From: Sphingobacterium sp.
GTDB taxonomy: Bacteria > Bacteroidota > Bacteroidia > Sphingobacteriales > Sphingobacteriaceae
NCBI GenBank assembly: GCA_031253985.1
Contig: JAIRVH010000219.1
Span: forward strand, 62,001 to 126,000
Length of the DNA: 64,000 nucleotides
Reading direction: 5' to 3'
The notes beneath the pieces are model-generated. The model ran no database searches. It saw only the letters and a list, made by a program, of their open reading frames with translations, and was not told the origin of the DNA. The position numbers and the translations under genes were made by a program. This document shows, in pieces, positions 42,091 to 51,514 of this stretch (position 1 is the first letter of the stretch; every line of letters starts with the position of its first letter).

Positions 42091-42614
42091 CGGGTTAATT
42101 AGTCTATTCCTTGCAGCAGAAGGTACCATTGATTCACTGTTAAGCTACTGGGAGTGTACTGAGAGTGTACCAAAAAGGTACTGGAAAGGTACTAAAGAGC
42201 TACTAAACAGGTACAGGCTTTTGGTAGCTTTCTGGTAGATCTCGGGTGTAAGCTTTGTAATGCGCTGGAGATACCTACGAAGATGCAACATGCCGATTTG
42301 GTAATTGGAGCGGATCGATACCGTTTGAAATCAGAGGGTTTGCAGGCTTTCTGTAGTGCTCGAATATATAAGACGGGTATTTGCTATCCAAAAGAAAATA
42401 GGTGCTCAGAAGGCTTTAAAATACCACGTTCCTGTAGGTGCTTATAAAAGGTCTTTTCGCATGTCGTTGACAGGTATGTTTTTAGTTCTTCATATGTTTA
42501 GCTGTTAGAATTGACCGCATGCTATCTCATCCTTTTTTCAAATCGCATTTCTTTAACGCAAAAAATATCGTTATTTTGACACATTAGAACAGGTCTATAA
42601 TTGAACGTTGGAAA
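42091..42614. other. Repeat-bearing non-coding gap
   Basis: About 500 bases with the 11-base tandem repeat (42145-42221), then unremarkable sequence with degenerate repeats of AGGTGCT. No gene is seen before the ATG at 42615. Confidence 0.5.
42145..42221 (+). repeat. Tandem repeat of 11-base units (GTACTnnnnAG)
   Basis: Seven consecutive 11-base units: CTACTGGGAGT, GTACTGAGAGT, GTACCAAAAAG, GTACTGGAAAG, GTACTAAAGAG, CTACTAAACAG and partial GTACAGG. Exact spacing with degenerate interior. 11 is not a multiple of 3, so it is not coding. Confidence 0.8.
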
Positions 42615-43232
42615 ATGCAAATCGAAATCGGTGATATATTTTATGAAATAGTCCCCTGGAATAAGGATTATATCCGAATTCTAGGTAGTTCATCACCCTA
42701 TCGTGTATATGCTCCAGCACATTGCGATGTTACTTTCCTTAAAGCGTACATCAAATTAAATCCTCCAGAAAGTAAATCGGAAGGTTCATCCTATTCCTAT
42801 CTGGAAGATCCCTACTACCTATTTGGAAAACCTTATTTGGTCAAAATCTATCCTTCGGCAACACTAGCAGCTGTTGAATTGACAGCAACGAGTATATGTG
42901 TACATCAAAAAAAGAATACCAACATTCTTAAATTACTACGTAAGTGGAGTCAGGAATTGCTGTATAATGAAATAATAAAACGAGTTGCTTACTGGGAGGA
43001 ACAATTGGATATTTATGACGTGACTACAGTAAATATACATAAATTACCCAAGAGCGATTTTAGAATCGTTGAAGGTGGATTTCATTTTTCAAATCGACTA
43101 ATTGATTTTGAAAAAGAACACCTCAATCTGATTATTCTAAAGGCATTCTGTAAATTTGCAAATAAGACCCGCAAGGAAACAGAAGCAATTTTCGGTTTAT
43201 ATATTCCAAACTGGAGAGATCTTTATTCGTAG
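42615..43232 (+). CDS. Putative inactive YgjP/DUF45-like protein
   Basis: A 205-residue protein whose C-terminal 90 residues run parallel to the YgjP (M48-like metallopeptidase, DUF45) fold: IIKRVAYWEEQLDI, then GGFHFSNRLIDFEKEHLNLIILKAFCKFANKTRKETEAIFGLYIPNWRDL. At the zinc site the expected HELCH appears as KAFCK, and the WGSC motif is also lost, so it would not bind zinc. Homology is my reading of patterns, not an alignment. Role unknown. It heads a small group with a hypothetical protein and an MpaB-type oxygenase. Confidence 0.45.
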   Translation: MQIEIGDIFYEIVPWNKDYIRILGSSSPYRVYAPAHCDVTFLKAYIKLNPPESKSEGSSYSYLEDPYYLFGKPYLVKIYPSATLAAVELTATSICVHQKKNTNILKLLRKWSQELLYNEIIKRVAYWEEQLDIYDVTTVNIHKLPKSDFRIVEGGFHFSNRLIDFEKEHLNLIILKAFCKFANKTRKETEAIFGLYIPNWRDLYS

Positions 43233-43243
43233 ACAATAATAAG

Positions 43244-43597
43244 ATGACAGAAATAAACATAGGAATCCCAATAAAAAAAGGCGATTTGATCATACCATTC
43301 ACCGATCAGGAGCTCCTGCCCTTCATTGAAAAACATCGGAAAGTAATCAATGACTATGTTGTGGGGCAATTAGAGGATAAAGATGGCGGTCCGCAGTTAA
43401 GTGACTTAAGCATGAGTGCACTTTCATTTGATACAGATGGTACTGGAGGTTCTTTTAGGCTGCATTTTAAAATTGACCGTCAATTTTGTTGTAGTGATAT
43501 CTTATCTTGTCAAATGGATTATATAGACTTTAAGTTTAATAAATCAAATGATACGATCAAACTCACTGGATCTTATACAGTTTGGTCAATTCAATAA
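43244..43597 (+). CDS. Hypothetical protein of 117 residues
   Basis: A small protein without known motifs: acidic, with GDLIIPFTDQELLPFIEKHRKVIND, and a C-terminal beta-rich part (RLHFKIDRQFCCSDILSCQMDYIDFKFN). It starts 11 bases after the previous gene and is followed 5 bases later by the MpaB-like gene, so the three genes probably form one operon. I cannot name a family. Confidence 0.5.
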   Translation: MTEINIGIPIKKGDLIIPFTDQELLPFIEKHRKVINDYVVGQLEDKDGGPQLSDLSMSALSFDTDGTGGSFRLHFKIDRQFCCSDILSCQMDYIDFKFNKSNDTIKLTGSYTVWSIQ

Positions 43598-43602
43598 AAG
43601 GC

Positions 43603-44778
43603 ATGCAAATACCCGAAAGATACCAAGTTAATACAAGTTCATTTTCTTTCTATTGGACAAAGGGGCCTGGTGTCGAATTGCTCCATAAATTGCAGGAGAA
43701 ACCACTGCTTTCCGATGCCGATCAATTTATCCCTTTACTCTATCAGCACGATAGCTGCTGTGACATGCTTGTGGAGCAGCTTCATCTAAAAATTGGTTTT
43801 TCCAAGGGGCAGCAGCTGCTCAAAGATGCTCTTAAAGGCAAAAGTATTGAAGCTGCGTACGAGCCTTTGCTGACTAACTTTATAAACAGCCTTGATCTAG
43901 CTCCATCCTGGTTAGACTGGACTAAAATTGAAGAAGGAATTGGACTTAGTCAACGATCGGGCTTATCTGGACTCATTGTCTTGCGCGATTATGTCCTTAT
44001 GGGAGGTTATGAATCCAGTGCCATCAATAAACCCTTAATTTTTACAGGAGCACTTAAAAAGGGAGCTGTTAAACGTCTTACGGAAACGGTAACCTTTTGG
44101 GTTGACATCACGGGTAATAATGCATTAAAGAAAGGGAATATCGGAATTGAAGCTATTTTAATGACCCGATGTATCCACTCTTACGCACGATTGAACATTA
44201 TAAAGCACGGTTATTGGCAAGTAGAAAAATGGGGTATACCCTTAAACACATGGGATATGCTAGCAACAAACTTAGGTTTTTCTCTAGTTTATCTAACTGG
44301 TCTTAAGCTAATGAAATTCAATGTATTAGAAAATGAGATTGAAGGTCTCTTTCACTTATGGAAATATATTGGAACACTATTAGGCATCCCCTTGCAATTA
44401 CTGCCGGATTCGGAGGAGCAGGCCATCAAAGCTTTATATTATTGGACAATGACACAAAAAGAAGGTGATCAGGACAGCTTAGCTTTGGCACAGGCACTTA
44501 TGGAAGAACCTGTTAAAGCGGCTTATCCAACCACGAAATGGAAACGAAAGCTGATGCGCGAAATCCACCTCTATTACAATCATTATCTATTGGGAAGTTA
44601 CTCCTGTTCATTGCTGGGTTTAAAGAAAACAATGATAGGCAAAATAGCCTATATCAACATCTTAAAAAACAAGCGGTCAAATCGCATAATCAATGACCTC
44701 CTATGGCGAAAACAGCAAATCAACAAAGGAAGAACGGTTCATGAAGGAGTCAAACAAATCTACCTGAAATACAATTAA
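43603..44778 (+). CDS. MpaB/DUF2236 family oxygenase-like protein
   Basis: A 391-residue protein of the ER-bound oxygenase mpaB/rubber oxygenase (DUF2236) superfamily, haem-containing enzymes of latex clearing and fungal mycophenolate side chain cleavage. Signals are TFWVDITGNNALKKG, RCIHSYARLNIIKHGYWQVEKWGIPLNTWDMLATNLGFSLVYLTGLK and LWKYIGTLLGIPLQLLP. The His of RCIHSYAR would be a haem ligand. ATG at 43603; the frame start at 43582 is a TTG. Its stop overlaps the recR stop by 4 bases. Confidence 0.75.
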   Translation: MQIPERYQVNTSSFSFYWTKGPGVELLHKLQEKPLLSDADQFIPLLYQHDSCCDMLVEQLHLKIGFSKGQQLLKDALKGKSIEAAYEPLLTNFINSLDLAPSWLDWTKIEEGIGLSQRSGLSGLIVLRDYVLMGGYESSAINKPLIFTGALKKGAVKRLTETVTFWVDITGNNALKKGNIGIEAILMTRCIHSYARLNIIKHGYWQVEKWGIPLNTWDMLATNLGFSLVYLTGLKLMKFNVLENEIEGLFHLWKYIGTLLGIPLQLLPDSEEQAIKALYYWTMTQKEGDQDSLALAQALMEEPVKAAYPTTKWKRKLMREIHLYYNHYLLGSYSCSLLGLKKTMIGKIAYINILKNKRSNRIINDLLWRKQQINKGRTVHEGVKQIYLKYN

Positions 44779-45389
44779 CCAACATGGCGCTCATAAGGTA
44801 CCCTTGTTGCAATGGATCGTCCTAAGGTAAGTTCATCCACATATTCCAATTCTCCACCAAATGCTATCCCACGGGCAATTGTTGTTATTTTAACGTCAAA
44901 CTCACGTAGTTTCCGATACAAATAAAAAATGGTGGTATCCCCTTCCATTGTTGCAGAAAGTGCCAGAATAACCTCTTCGACTTCTCCCCGCTGGATCCGA
45001 TTGAGCAATCCTTCTATTTTAAGATCCGCAGGACCAATTCCATCCATCGGTGAAATCAAACCACCTAATACATGGTATACCCCTTGATAAGAATTTGTAT
45101 TTTCAATCGCCATCACATCGCGGGTATCTTCAACAACACAGATTAAGCTTTTATCCCGCTTAAATGAGGCGCATATCTCACAGATACTGTGATCCGAAAT
45201 ATTAAAACATTCCTGGCAATATTGAATATCCTCCTTTAACCGATCGATCGAAGCTGTAAAACGGGCTACGTCCGCATCCGCCTGCTTCAACAGGTGCAAT
45301 ACCAATCTCAACGCCGTCTTTTGTCCCACGCCAGGTAACTTGCCAAATTCAGCAACAGCGTTCTCGAGAAGTTTAGAAGAAAAATTCAT
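44775..45389 (-). CDS. recR: Recombination mediator protein RecR
   Basis: A 204-residue protein with the usual RecR order: helix-hairpin-helix (LPGVGQKTALRLVLHLL), C4 zinc finger with Cys58, Cys61, Cys70 and Cys73, and a TOPRIM domain (SLICVVEDTRDVMAIENTNSYQGVYHVLGGLISPMDGIGP). It acts with RecF/RecO at single-strand gaps to load RecA. Translation ends convergent with the MpaB-like gene; the two stops overlap by 4 bases. Confidence 0.97.
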   Translation of the reverse strand: MNFSSKLLENAVAEFGKLPGVGQKTALRLVLHLLKQADADVARFTASIDRLKEDIQYCQECFNISDHSICEICASFKRDKSLICVVEDTRDVMAIENTNSYQGVYHVLGGLISPMDGIGPADLKIEGLLNRIQRGEVEEVILALSATMEGDTTIFYLYRKLREFDVKITTIARGIAFGGELEYVDELTLGRSIATRVPYERHVG

Positions 45390-45498
45390 AATGCAAATGT
45401 AAGAATAATCAGAAAAAGTAGCTAGTATTAAAAAAATAGCTATATTGTATTCCTTTTTGGAAAATTGATTTTAGAAATTAAAATGTATAACGTTATAT

Positions 45499-46209
45499 AT
45501 GGACATTACAAAAGAAGATAAAATTATCCGCGCATTTGAAAACAAAACATGGCAGGAAATTAAAGTAAAAGACTCTTGGCAGATTTTTAAAGTGATGTCG
45601 GAGTTTGTGGATGGATTTGAGAAATTAGCAAAAATTGGTCCTTGCGTTTCGATATTTGGCTCTGCACGTACCCCACGTGAACATAAATATTATCAAATGG
45701 CGGTAGATATTGCCAGTCTATTGACAGCTCGTGGTTACGGTATTATCTCCGGTGGTGGCCCGGGTATTATGGAGGCAGCCAATAAAGGTGCGTATGAATC
45801 TGGTGGAAAGTCTGTGGGGTTGAATATTGAACTACCCTTCGAACAGTTCCATAATAAATATATTGACCGCGACAAACTACTTGAATTTAAGTACTTTTTT
45901 GTGAGAAAAGTCATGTTTATGAAGTATTCTCAGGGATATATCGTAATGCCTGGAGGTTTTGGAACAATGGACGAGCTTTTTGAAGCAATCACTTTGATTC
46001 AAACGGGTAAAATTGCTCGTTTTCCAATCGTATTGGTCGGTTCAGAATATTGGAAAGGACTAATGGATTGGGTTCAGAATACAATGATTCCAAACAAATA
46101 CATCAGCGAAGAAGATTTAAAACTGTACCGTATTGTGGATACTGCAGAGGAGGCTGCTGATCATATCTTCCGCTTCTATGACAAGTATCTATTGAAGCCA
46201 AACTTCTAA
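45499..46209 (+). CDS. LOG-family Rossmann-fold protein (TIGR00730)
   Basis: A 236-residue protein with the LOG motif set SGGGPGIMEAANKGAYESGGKSVGLNIELPFEQ and PGGFGTMDELFEAITLIQTGK. Members are cytokinin-activating nucleoside-5'-monophosphate phosphoribohydrolases or nucleotide hydrolases; earlier called lysine decarboxylases, which is wrong. The N-terminal 60 residues (EDKIIRAFENKTWQEIKVKDSWQIFKVMSEF) are typical of the longer subtype. Terminator follows. Confidence 0.92.
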   Translation: MDITKEDKIIRAFENKTWQEIKVKDSWQIFKVMSEFVDGFEKLAKIGPCVSIFGSARTPREHKYYQMAVDIASLLTARGYGIISGGGPGIMEAANKGAYESGGKSVGLNIELPFEQFHNKYIDRDKLLEFKYFFVRKVMFMKYSQGYIVMPGGFGTMDELFEAITLIQTGKIARFPIVLVGSEYWKGLMDWVQNTMIPNKYISEEDLKLYRIVDTAEEAADHIFRFYDKYLLKPNF

Positions 46210-46223
46210 TGAGGTGCACACTC

Positions 46224-46264
46224 AAAAAAAAGAGTATCTGTCATTAACAGATACTCTTTTTTTT
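46224..46264 (+). terminator. Intrinsic terminator after the LOG-family gene
   Basis: AAAAAAAAGAGTATCTG (46224-46240) with CAGATACTCTTTTTTTT (46248-46264), loop 7. Confidence 0.92.
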
Positions 46265-46422
46265 GCCTTTCGTGCGGGGAATTTTTTTCAAATAGTACTT
46301 TTAACTATGCGATCATAGGTTTTGTAGATTAAAGTTGCATTATTCATGATTTAGTCCCTACATTTACACCGAAATTAGCATTTCACATCGCATAACCATA
46401 GAAAAGCACATTATTGTCTTGC

Positions 46423-46980
46423 ATGAAAGATTTTGGAGGCCGTTCAGATGAGGAATTGATTCTGTTGATTCAACAAGATGATAACTTAGCTTTTGAAGCT
46501 TTGTATGATCGCTATTGGAAAAAACTATATTACCAGGCCGCCCGGAAAACAAACTCTCTGGAAGATGCACAGGAGATCGTACAGAATATCTTTGCTTCTC
46601 TCTGGCTTAGACGTCATCAGCTCCAGATTGAGAGCAATCTTGCCTCTTACCTCGCTGTAGCTGTTAAATATAAAGTCTTCAAGTACCTAGCGCAACAATA
46701 CAAGCAAGAAACTTTCAGACATGAAGCTGATTGGGTGGATTTTGATAATTCAACAGAAGATTGGCTCCAATTTGAGGAACTACGGATTCGGCTGGATCAA
46801 CTTGTTTCGGAACTGCCTGAAAAATGCCAGCTTATTTTCAAACTATCGCGAGAAGAAGGGCTCACCTACAAACAGATTGCAGAAAATCTCAACATCTCTG
46901 TAAAGACTGTAGAAACCCAATTAAGTCGTGCCTTAAAAAAAATACGCGCTGGAATTCAGCGCTTTCTGATTACCTTATAA
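46423..46980 (+). CDS. ECF sigma factor (Bacteroidota SusC-associated)
   Basis: An RNA polymerase sigma-70 factor of 185 residues: region 2 (FEALYDRYWKKLYYQAARKTNSLEDAQEIVQNIFASLW) and region 4 (GLTYKQIAENLNISVKTVETQLSRALKKIR). It is followed by FecR and SusC, so it transcribes the uptake genes when the outer membrane protein signals through FecR. ATG at 46423; the TTG at 46414 is not preferred. There is a 68-base gap to fecR. Confidence 0.95.
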   Translation: MKDFGGRSDEELILLIQQDDNLAFEALYDRYWKKLYYQAARKTNSLEDAQEIVQNIFASLWLRRHQLQIESNLASYLAVAVKYKVFKYLAQQYKQETFRHEADWVDFDNSTEDWLQFEELRIRLDQLVSELPEKCQLIFKLSREEGLTYKQIAENLNISVKTVETQLSRALKKIRAGIQRFLITL

Positions 46981-47048
46981 TTTTTTTTCTTTTCTTGTCA
47001 GGGTATCACTGCAATTTAGGGACTATATGAACAAATAACCCCTAAAAT

Positions 47049-48188
47049 ATGGTTGATAACAATCAATTACGGATAAAGCAATTGGCTTACAAATGGCTCA
47101 ATGGGACATGTACCCCTGAGGAGGAAGCTGAGTTGCAAGAATGGTATGAATTAAATGATGGTGAACCTCTCCCTATCCCCGAGGAACTCGCAACAGATGA
47201 GCAACAGCTTAAAGAGCTGCTACTGTCACAGATAAAGCAGGAAATCCAGACATCCAAAATCAGACGTGTTCCACAATGGATAAAATTAAGCGGAATTGCC
47301 GCGGCTTTGGCCGTGTTGTTTATATTGCCGCTATACCTTGTCAAAAAAACAAACCGGGAAACTCCACAGTTGGCATCCAACAGGGGACAGCAAGTTCATC
47401 CAGGTGTCAAGGCTGCTGTATTAACATTAGCCGATGGAACTAAAATTGACCTCTCTAATCAACAACGGAGTATCCTTCATCAAGATGCAGCAATGAAGGT
47501 TACAACGACTGTTTCGGGAACCGTGCAGTATCAGTTTATGGCTAGTAGGCGTGCTGATCCTAACCGAACCAATACCATTGAAACCCCTATAGGAACAGAA
47601 TACGCGATCATTTTGGCTGATGGCAGTAAGGTCTGGCTGAACGCAGGTTCTATACTGACGTTCCCAGAATCATTTGCAGCAGATAGCCGCGAAGTAAAAC
47701 TATCCGGTGAGGCTTATTTTGAAGTTAGTCACGACAAAAACCGACCATTCTACGTCAGATCCAATGAACAAACCATTCGAGTTTTCGGAACACATTTCAA
47801 TGTGCGATCCTATCCAGGTGAGCACAATAAAACAACCTTAATGGAGGGTTCAGTTCAAGTTTCACAATTTGGTAGATCAAAAATGCTGAAACCGGGACAG
47901 GCTGCATTTGCAGTAGCTGGCAATCTGACGGTACAGGAAGCCAATATCGAAGAGGCAATGGCATGGAAAAACGGATTTTTCTATTTTGAATCCACACCGA
48001 TAAAGGATGCACTGTCCGCGATAAAACGCTGGTATAATGTGGATATCATCTATAAAGGAACAAATAAAAATAGTGAATTGACAGGAAAGATAAAACGAAA
48101 CTCCACCGCCCAGCAATTGGTTGAAACACTCAACTTCCTGGACATTAAATGTCAATTACGAAATAATAAAATTGAAGTGGAACTCTAA
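47049..48188 (+). CDS. FecR-type anti-sigma factor
   Basis: A 379-residue transmembrane signal transducer: cytoplasmic N-terminal anti-sigma helix (NQLRIKQLAYKWLNGTCTPEEEAELQEW), one membrane span near residues 80-100 (LSGIAAALAVLFILPLYLV), periplasmic FecR domain (TPIGTEYAIILADGSKVWLNAGSILTFPESF) and C-terminal DUF4974 (PIKDALSAIKRWYNVDIIYKG), which contacts the SusC signalling domain. It controls the ECF sigma factor immediately upstream. Confidence 0.95.
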   Translation: MVDNNQLRIKQLAYKWLNGTCTPEEEAELQEWYELNDGEPLPIPEELATDEQQLKELLLSQIKQEIQTSKIRRVPQWIKLSGIAAALAVLFILPLYLVKKTNRETPQLASNRGQQVHPGVKAAVLTLADGTKIDLSNQQRSILHQDAAMKVTTTVSGTVQYQFMASRRADPNRTNTIETPIGTEYAIILADGSKVWLNAGSILTFPESFAADSREVKLSGEAYFEVSHDKNRPFYVRSNEQTIRVFGTHFNVRSYPGEHNKTTLMEGSVQVSQFGRSKMLKPGQAAFAVAGNLTVQEANIEEAMAWKNGFFYFESTPIKDALSAIKRWYNVDIIYKGTNKNSELTGKIKRNSTAQQLVETLNFLDIKCQLRNNKIEVEL

Positions 48189-48223
48189 ATTATTTAATAT
48201 AAAACAAACTTACCCAACTAATT

Positions 48224-51200
48224 ATGTATAAACTTAAAACCATCCATGGGGCTGGTAAAAAAGCAAAACTATTTGCTGCTTTACTTGCTATCCAATACGT
48301 TTCCCATGCAAGTAATCTAGCGGTGGCAAATGTAAATCAATCCAAAATCAAATTACAGGACAAGGAATATACTTTGGCAAAGTTTGCTAAAGAAATCGAA
48401 CGTCAAAGTTCGTATGTATTTCTCTACGATAACTCACAGATTAATGATAATCAAAAAATCCGGATTAACCACAAAGATGGTTCTATTGTTGAAATTTTGG
48501 AAGACAACCTGAAAGAACTATCGTATTCATACAAAATTGTCAACAACACCATTGTCCTAAAAAGGAAAATAGATGACACCTCCCTGAGAAGCAACATTAA
48601 TGTACAACAGCTTGTCAAAGGGCGCATTACCGATGGCGATGGTAAGGCATTAACAGGGGTTACAATCCGCAATACAACAACAGGCAAACAAACGGAGTCA
48701 GACGGCAAAGGTGAGTTTTCTATTGAAGCGACTCCTGCACATCAACTCAGCTTTAGTTCGATTGGGTATGAAACGATCAGTAGCACAATCGGTTCAAACA
48801 CTTTTCTGACGATCCAGATGAAAACTGCCAACAATCAATTGGAGCAGATTGTTGTCGTTGGTTTTGGTACTCAGAAGAAAAAGGATATTACAGGGGCTAT
48901 CGCAACCATGAGCACAAAGGATATTGAAGATCGGCCGGTAACGCAGTTAGCCAGTGCAATGGAAGGTAAAATGGCTGGTGTAGAGATTGTAAAATCTTCC
49001 GGACAGCCTCAGGCTGGTTTCTCCATTCGTGTTCGCGGAACCTCCACGATTACCGCCGGCAGCAACCCCTTATACATTGTTGATGGCGTTCCCACAGAGA
49101 ACATATCCGAATTGAATCCTTCAGATATTCAGAGCATATCCGTATTGAAGGATGCGGCATCTGCTGCTGTCTATGGATCTTCCGGTGCTAATGGGGTTGT
49201 TTTGATCACAACAAAACGGGGGACCAATGGCAAAACCCAAGTAAATTTTGAAACATATCAGGGGTTTTCAGCGATATGGAAAAGACCTAAAGTCTTAAAT
49301 GCAACACAATACCGAGATTTAATGACAGAGACCGGCCAAGCGCTGGACTGGTCAAAATATACCGCAGACACGAACTGGCCGGATCAGCTATTCCGCACCG
49401 GTCACAGTCAAAAATACCAGGCTTCTGTGCGCGGTGGCGATGAAAAGACCGGATTTTATATCTCGGGGTCTTATCAAAAAGATAATGGTACTGTAATTAC
49501 CAATACAGTCAACAAAGTCAATTTCAAGGTTAATTTAGACCACCAAATCAATAAAATCTTTAAGGTAGGTACCAGCCTATCTTACAACCGTTGGTACGAC
49601 GTGGATATTAACGAAAACTCCAGAAATGGTGTTATCATGAATGCTTATTTAGGCTCTCCGGTAATCGGCATATACGGAGACAAAGGCGCTTTCACTGTAG
49701 ATCCATTCTATACGGACCTCGACAACCCCGTTGCATTGGCAACCGGTAATGAACACAACTATGTGAATAACAGATTTACAGGAAATGTTTTTGCAGAGGC
49801 AAATATTCTACCGGGATTAAAATTCAAAACTTTATTTGGATACGAGAAATACAACAATCAATACCGTAGTTTTGTAGACCCTTTCCGTACGACAGAGGGC
49901 AGAAAATACAAAGGTATGGCCGAACTGCGGCAGCAAGATAATCAGTATTGGATGTCCGAAAACACGTTAAACTATGATAGAACCTTTAGTGACAAGCACC
50001 ACCTGACAGGTTTATTGGGTTATATTACAACTAAAACACAAACAACAAACTCAGCTATCGCTACGCAGAATTTTGCTAATCCAGCGATCCACACTGTCAA
50101 TGGCGGTTCAATGATTACCGCGATGCCGACAGCAATGGACGCCGCTGTATCGACTGTCTCCGGCATTGCAAAAATCGGCTATGACTATAACGACACCTAC
50201 TTATTTACAGCAAATTTAAGAGCTGACGCATCATCTGTCTTTGGGCCCAATAACCGTTGGGGCTACTTCCCTTCCTTCTCTGCCGGCTGGCGTTTATCCA
50301 ATGAGGACTTTTTTAGCACCCTGAAAAATACAGTAAACGACTTGAAAATCCGTGCGAGTTGGGGTAAAGTTGGGAATAGCCAGATTCCGGCTTTCGCCTA
50401 TCTCGGCTTGATCGACGTCACGGGATCGTACAACATCGGCGATCAAGTTGTACCGGGGTATACACCTTCAACTTTGGACAACCCCAATCTAAAATGGGAA
50501 ACAACAAACCAGACCGATATTGGTGTGGATGCCAGTTTCTTTAATTCGAGACTAACATTTGCAGCAGATTACTATGCCAAAAAGACTGTGGGCTTGCTCC
50601 TCAACTCGAGGGTACCCTATAGTTCCGGTTATAGAACAGCATTAAAAAATCTTGGTGACCTACAAAATAGAGGTTTTGAATTCGAATTAAGCAGTCGAAA
50701 TTTCGTTCACGATTTTAAATGGAATACAACGGTAACCTTTGGACTCAATCGCAATAAAGTACTGAATATTGATGGCGGAACCTACTACGACGGCAATATT
50801 GATGGCCGCGGCAATAGTACAATTGCAAAAGAAGGAGTTGCTCTGGGATCATTCTGGGGATATATTGCAAAAGGCGTCAATCCAGAGACCGGCGACATGA
50901 TGTATCAGATGGCTGATCCTGAAGCAGGCCTTCAAACCAGTGACATGGCAATTATTGGTAATGCGACACCAAAATTTTCCTATGGCATGACAAATGACTT
51001 TAGCTACAAGAACTTCAGCTTTTCCTTTTTCTTACAAGGTGTACAGGGAAATGACATTCTCAATGCGACACGTATTTATACAGAAGGTATGTGGGAACCG
51101 AGAAATCAAAGTGCTGCTGTATTAAACAGATGGACGGTTGACAACAAAAATAGTCATACGCCACGTCCCGATCTAAACAATACAGAGGACAACTATAATT

Positions 51201-51496
51201 CGCAGATTTCCTCGCGTTTTGTAGAGAAAGGTTCCTACCTAAGGGTGAAATCGATGACCTTGGCCTACAACCTGCCTAAACAGGTACTTGAAAGATGGAA
51301 GCTCAATAAGGTCCGTTTCTATGTGACAGGTGAAAATCTGTTAACATTCACAAAATACTCAGGTTTGGATCCTGAGGTAAGCATGTACGGTGGAACTAAC
51401 CAGGAAACTGTGAGTGCCAATATGGCGCCGGGTATCGATTTTGGGACTTCGCCTCAGGCACGCACCTTTATTATTGGTTTAAACCTAACTTTTTAA
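48224..51496 (+). CDS. SusC/RagA family TonB-linked outer membrane protein with STN domain
   Basis: A 1090-residue TonB-dependent importer: signal peptide, STN domain (YTLAKFAKEIERQSSYVFLYDN to NTIVLKR, about residues 48-112), carboxypeptidase-regulatory-like domain (VKGRITDGDGKALTGVTIRNTTTG), plug (GFGTQKKKDITGAIATMS... SGANGVVLITTKRG) and 22-stranded barrel ending NLTF. The STN domain is the FecR contact, so ligand binding will activate the ECF sigma. The ligand is probably an oligosaccharide. SusD follows by 18 bases. Confidence 0.97.
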   Translation: MYKLKTIHGAGKKAKLFAALLAIQYVSHASNLAVANVNQSKIKLQDKEYTLAKFAKEIERQSSYVFLYDNSQINDNQKIRINHKDGSIVEILEDNLKELSYSYKIVNNTIVLKRKIDDTSLRSNINVQQLVKGRITDGDGKALTGVTIRNTTTGKQTESDGKGEFSIEATPAHQLSFSSIGYETISSTIGSNTFLTIQMKTANNQLEQIVVVGFGTQKKKDITGAIATMSTKDIEDRPVTQLASAMEGKMAGVEIVKSSGQPQAGFSIRVRGTSTITAGSNPLYIVDGVPTENISELNPSDIQSISVLKDAASAAVYGSSGANGVVLITTKRGTNGKTQVNFETYQGFSAIWKRPKVLNATQYRDLMTETGQALDWSKYTADTNWPDQLFRTGHSQKYQASVRGGDEKTGFYISGSYQKDNGTVITNTVNKVNFKVNLDHQINKIFKVGTSLSYNRWYDVDINENSRNGVIMNAYLGSPVIGIYGDKGAFTVDPFYTDLDNPVALATGNEHNYVNNRFTGNVFAEANILPGLKFKTLFGYEKYNNQYRSFVDPFRTTEGRKYKGMAELRQQDNQYWMSENTLNYDRTFSDKHHLTGLLGYITTKTQTTNSAIATQNFANPAIHTVNGGSMITAMPTAMDAAVSTVSGIAKIGYDYNDTYLFTANLRADASSVFGPNNRWGYFPSFSAGWRLSNEDFFSTLKNTVNDLKIRASWGKVGNSQIPAFAYLGLIDVTGSYNIGDQVVPGYTPSTLDNPNLKWETTNQTDIGVDASFFNSRLTFAADYYAKKTVGLLLNSRVPYSSGYRTALKNLGDLQNRGFEFELSSRNFVHDFKWNTTVTFGLNRNKVLNIDGGTYYDGNIDGRGNSTIAKEGVALGSFWGYIAKGVNPETGDMMYQMADPEAGLQTSDMAIIGNATPKFSYGMTNDFSYKNFSFSFFLQGVQGNDILNATRIYTEGMWEPRNQSAAVLNRWTVDNKNSHTPRPDLNNTEDNYNSQISSRFVEKGSYLRVKSMTLAYNLPKQVLERWKLNKVRFYVTGENLLTFTKYSGLDPEVSMYGGTNQETVSANMAPGIDFGTSPQARTFIIGLNLTF

Positions 51497-51514
51497 CCTT
51501 TTAGCTTACATACA

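Noticed and set aside
42145..42221. CRISPR array
   Set aside because: The 11-base units are adjacent with no spacers, are degenerate, and no cas gene is near.
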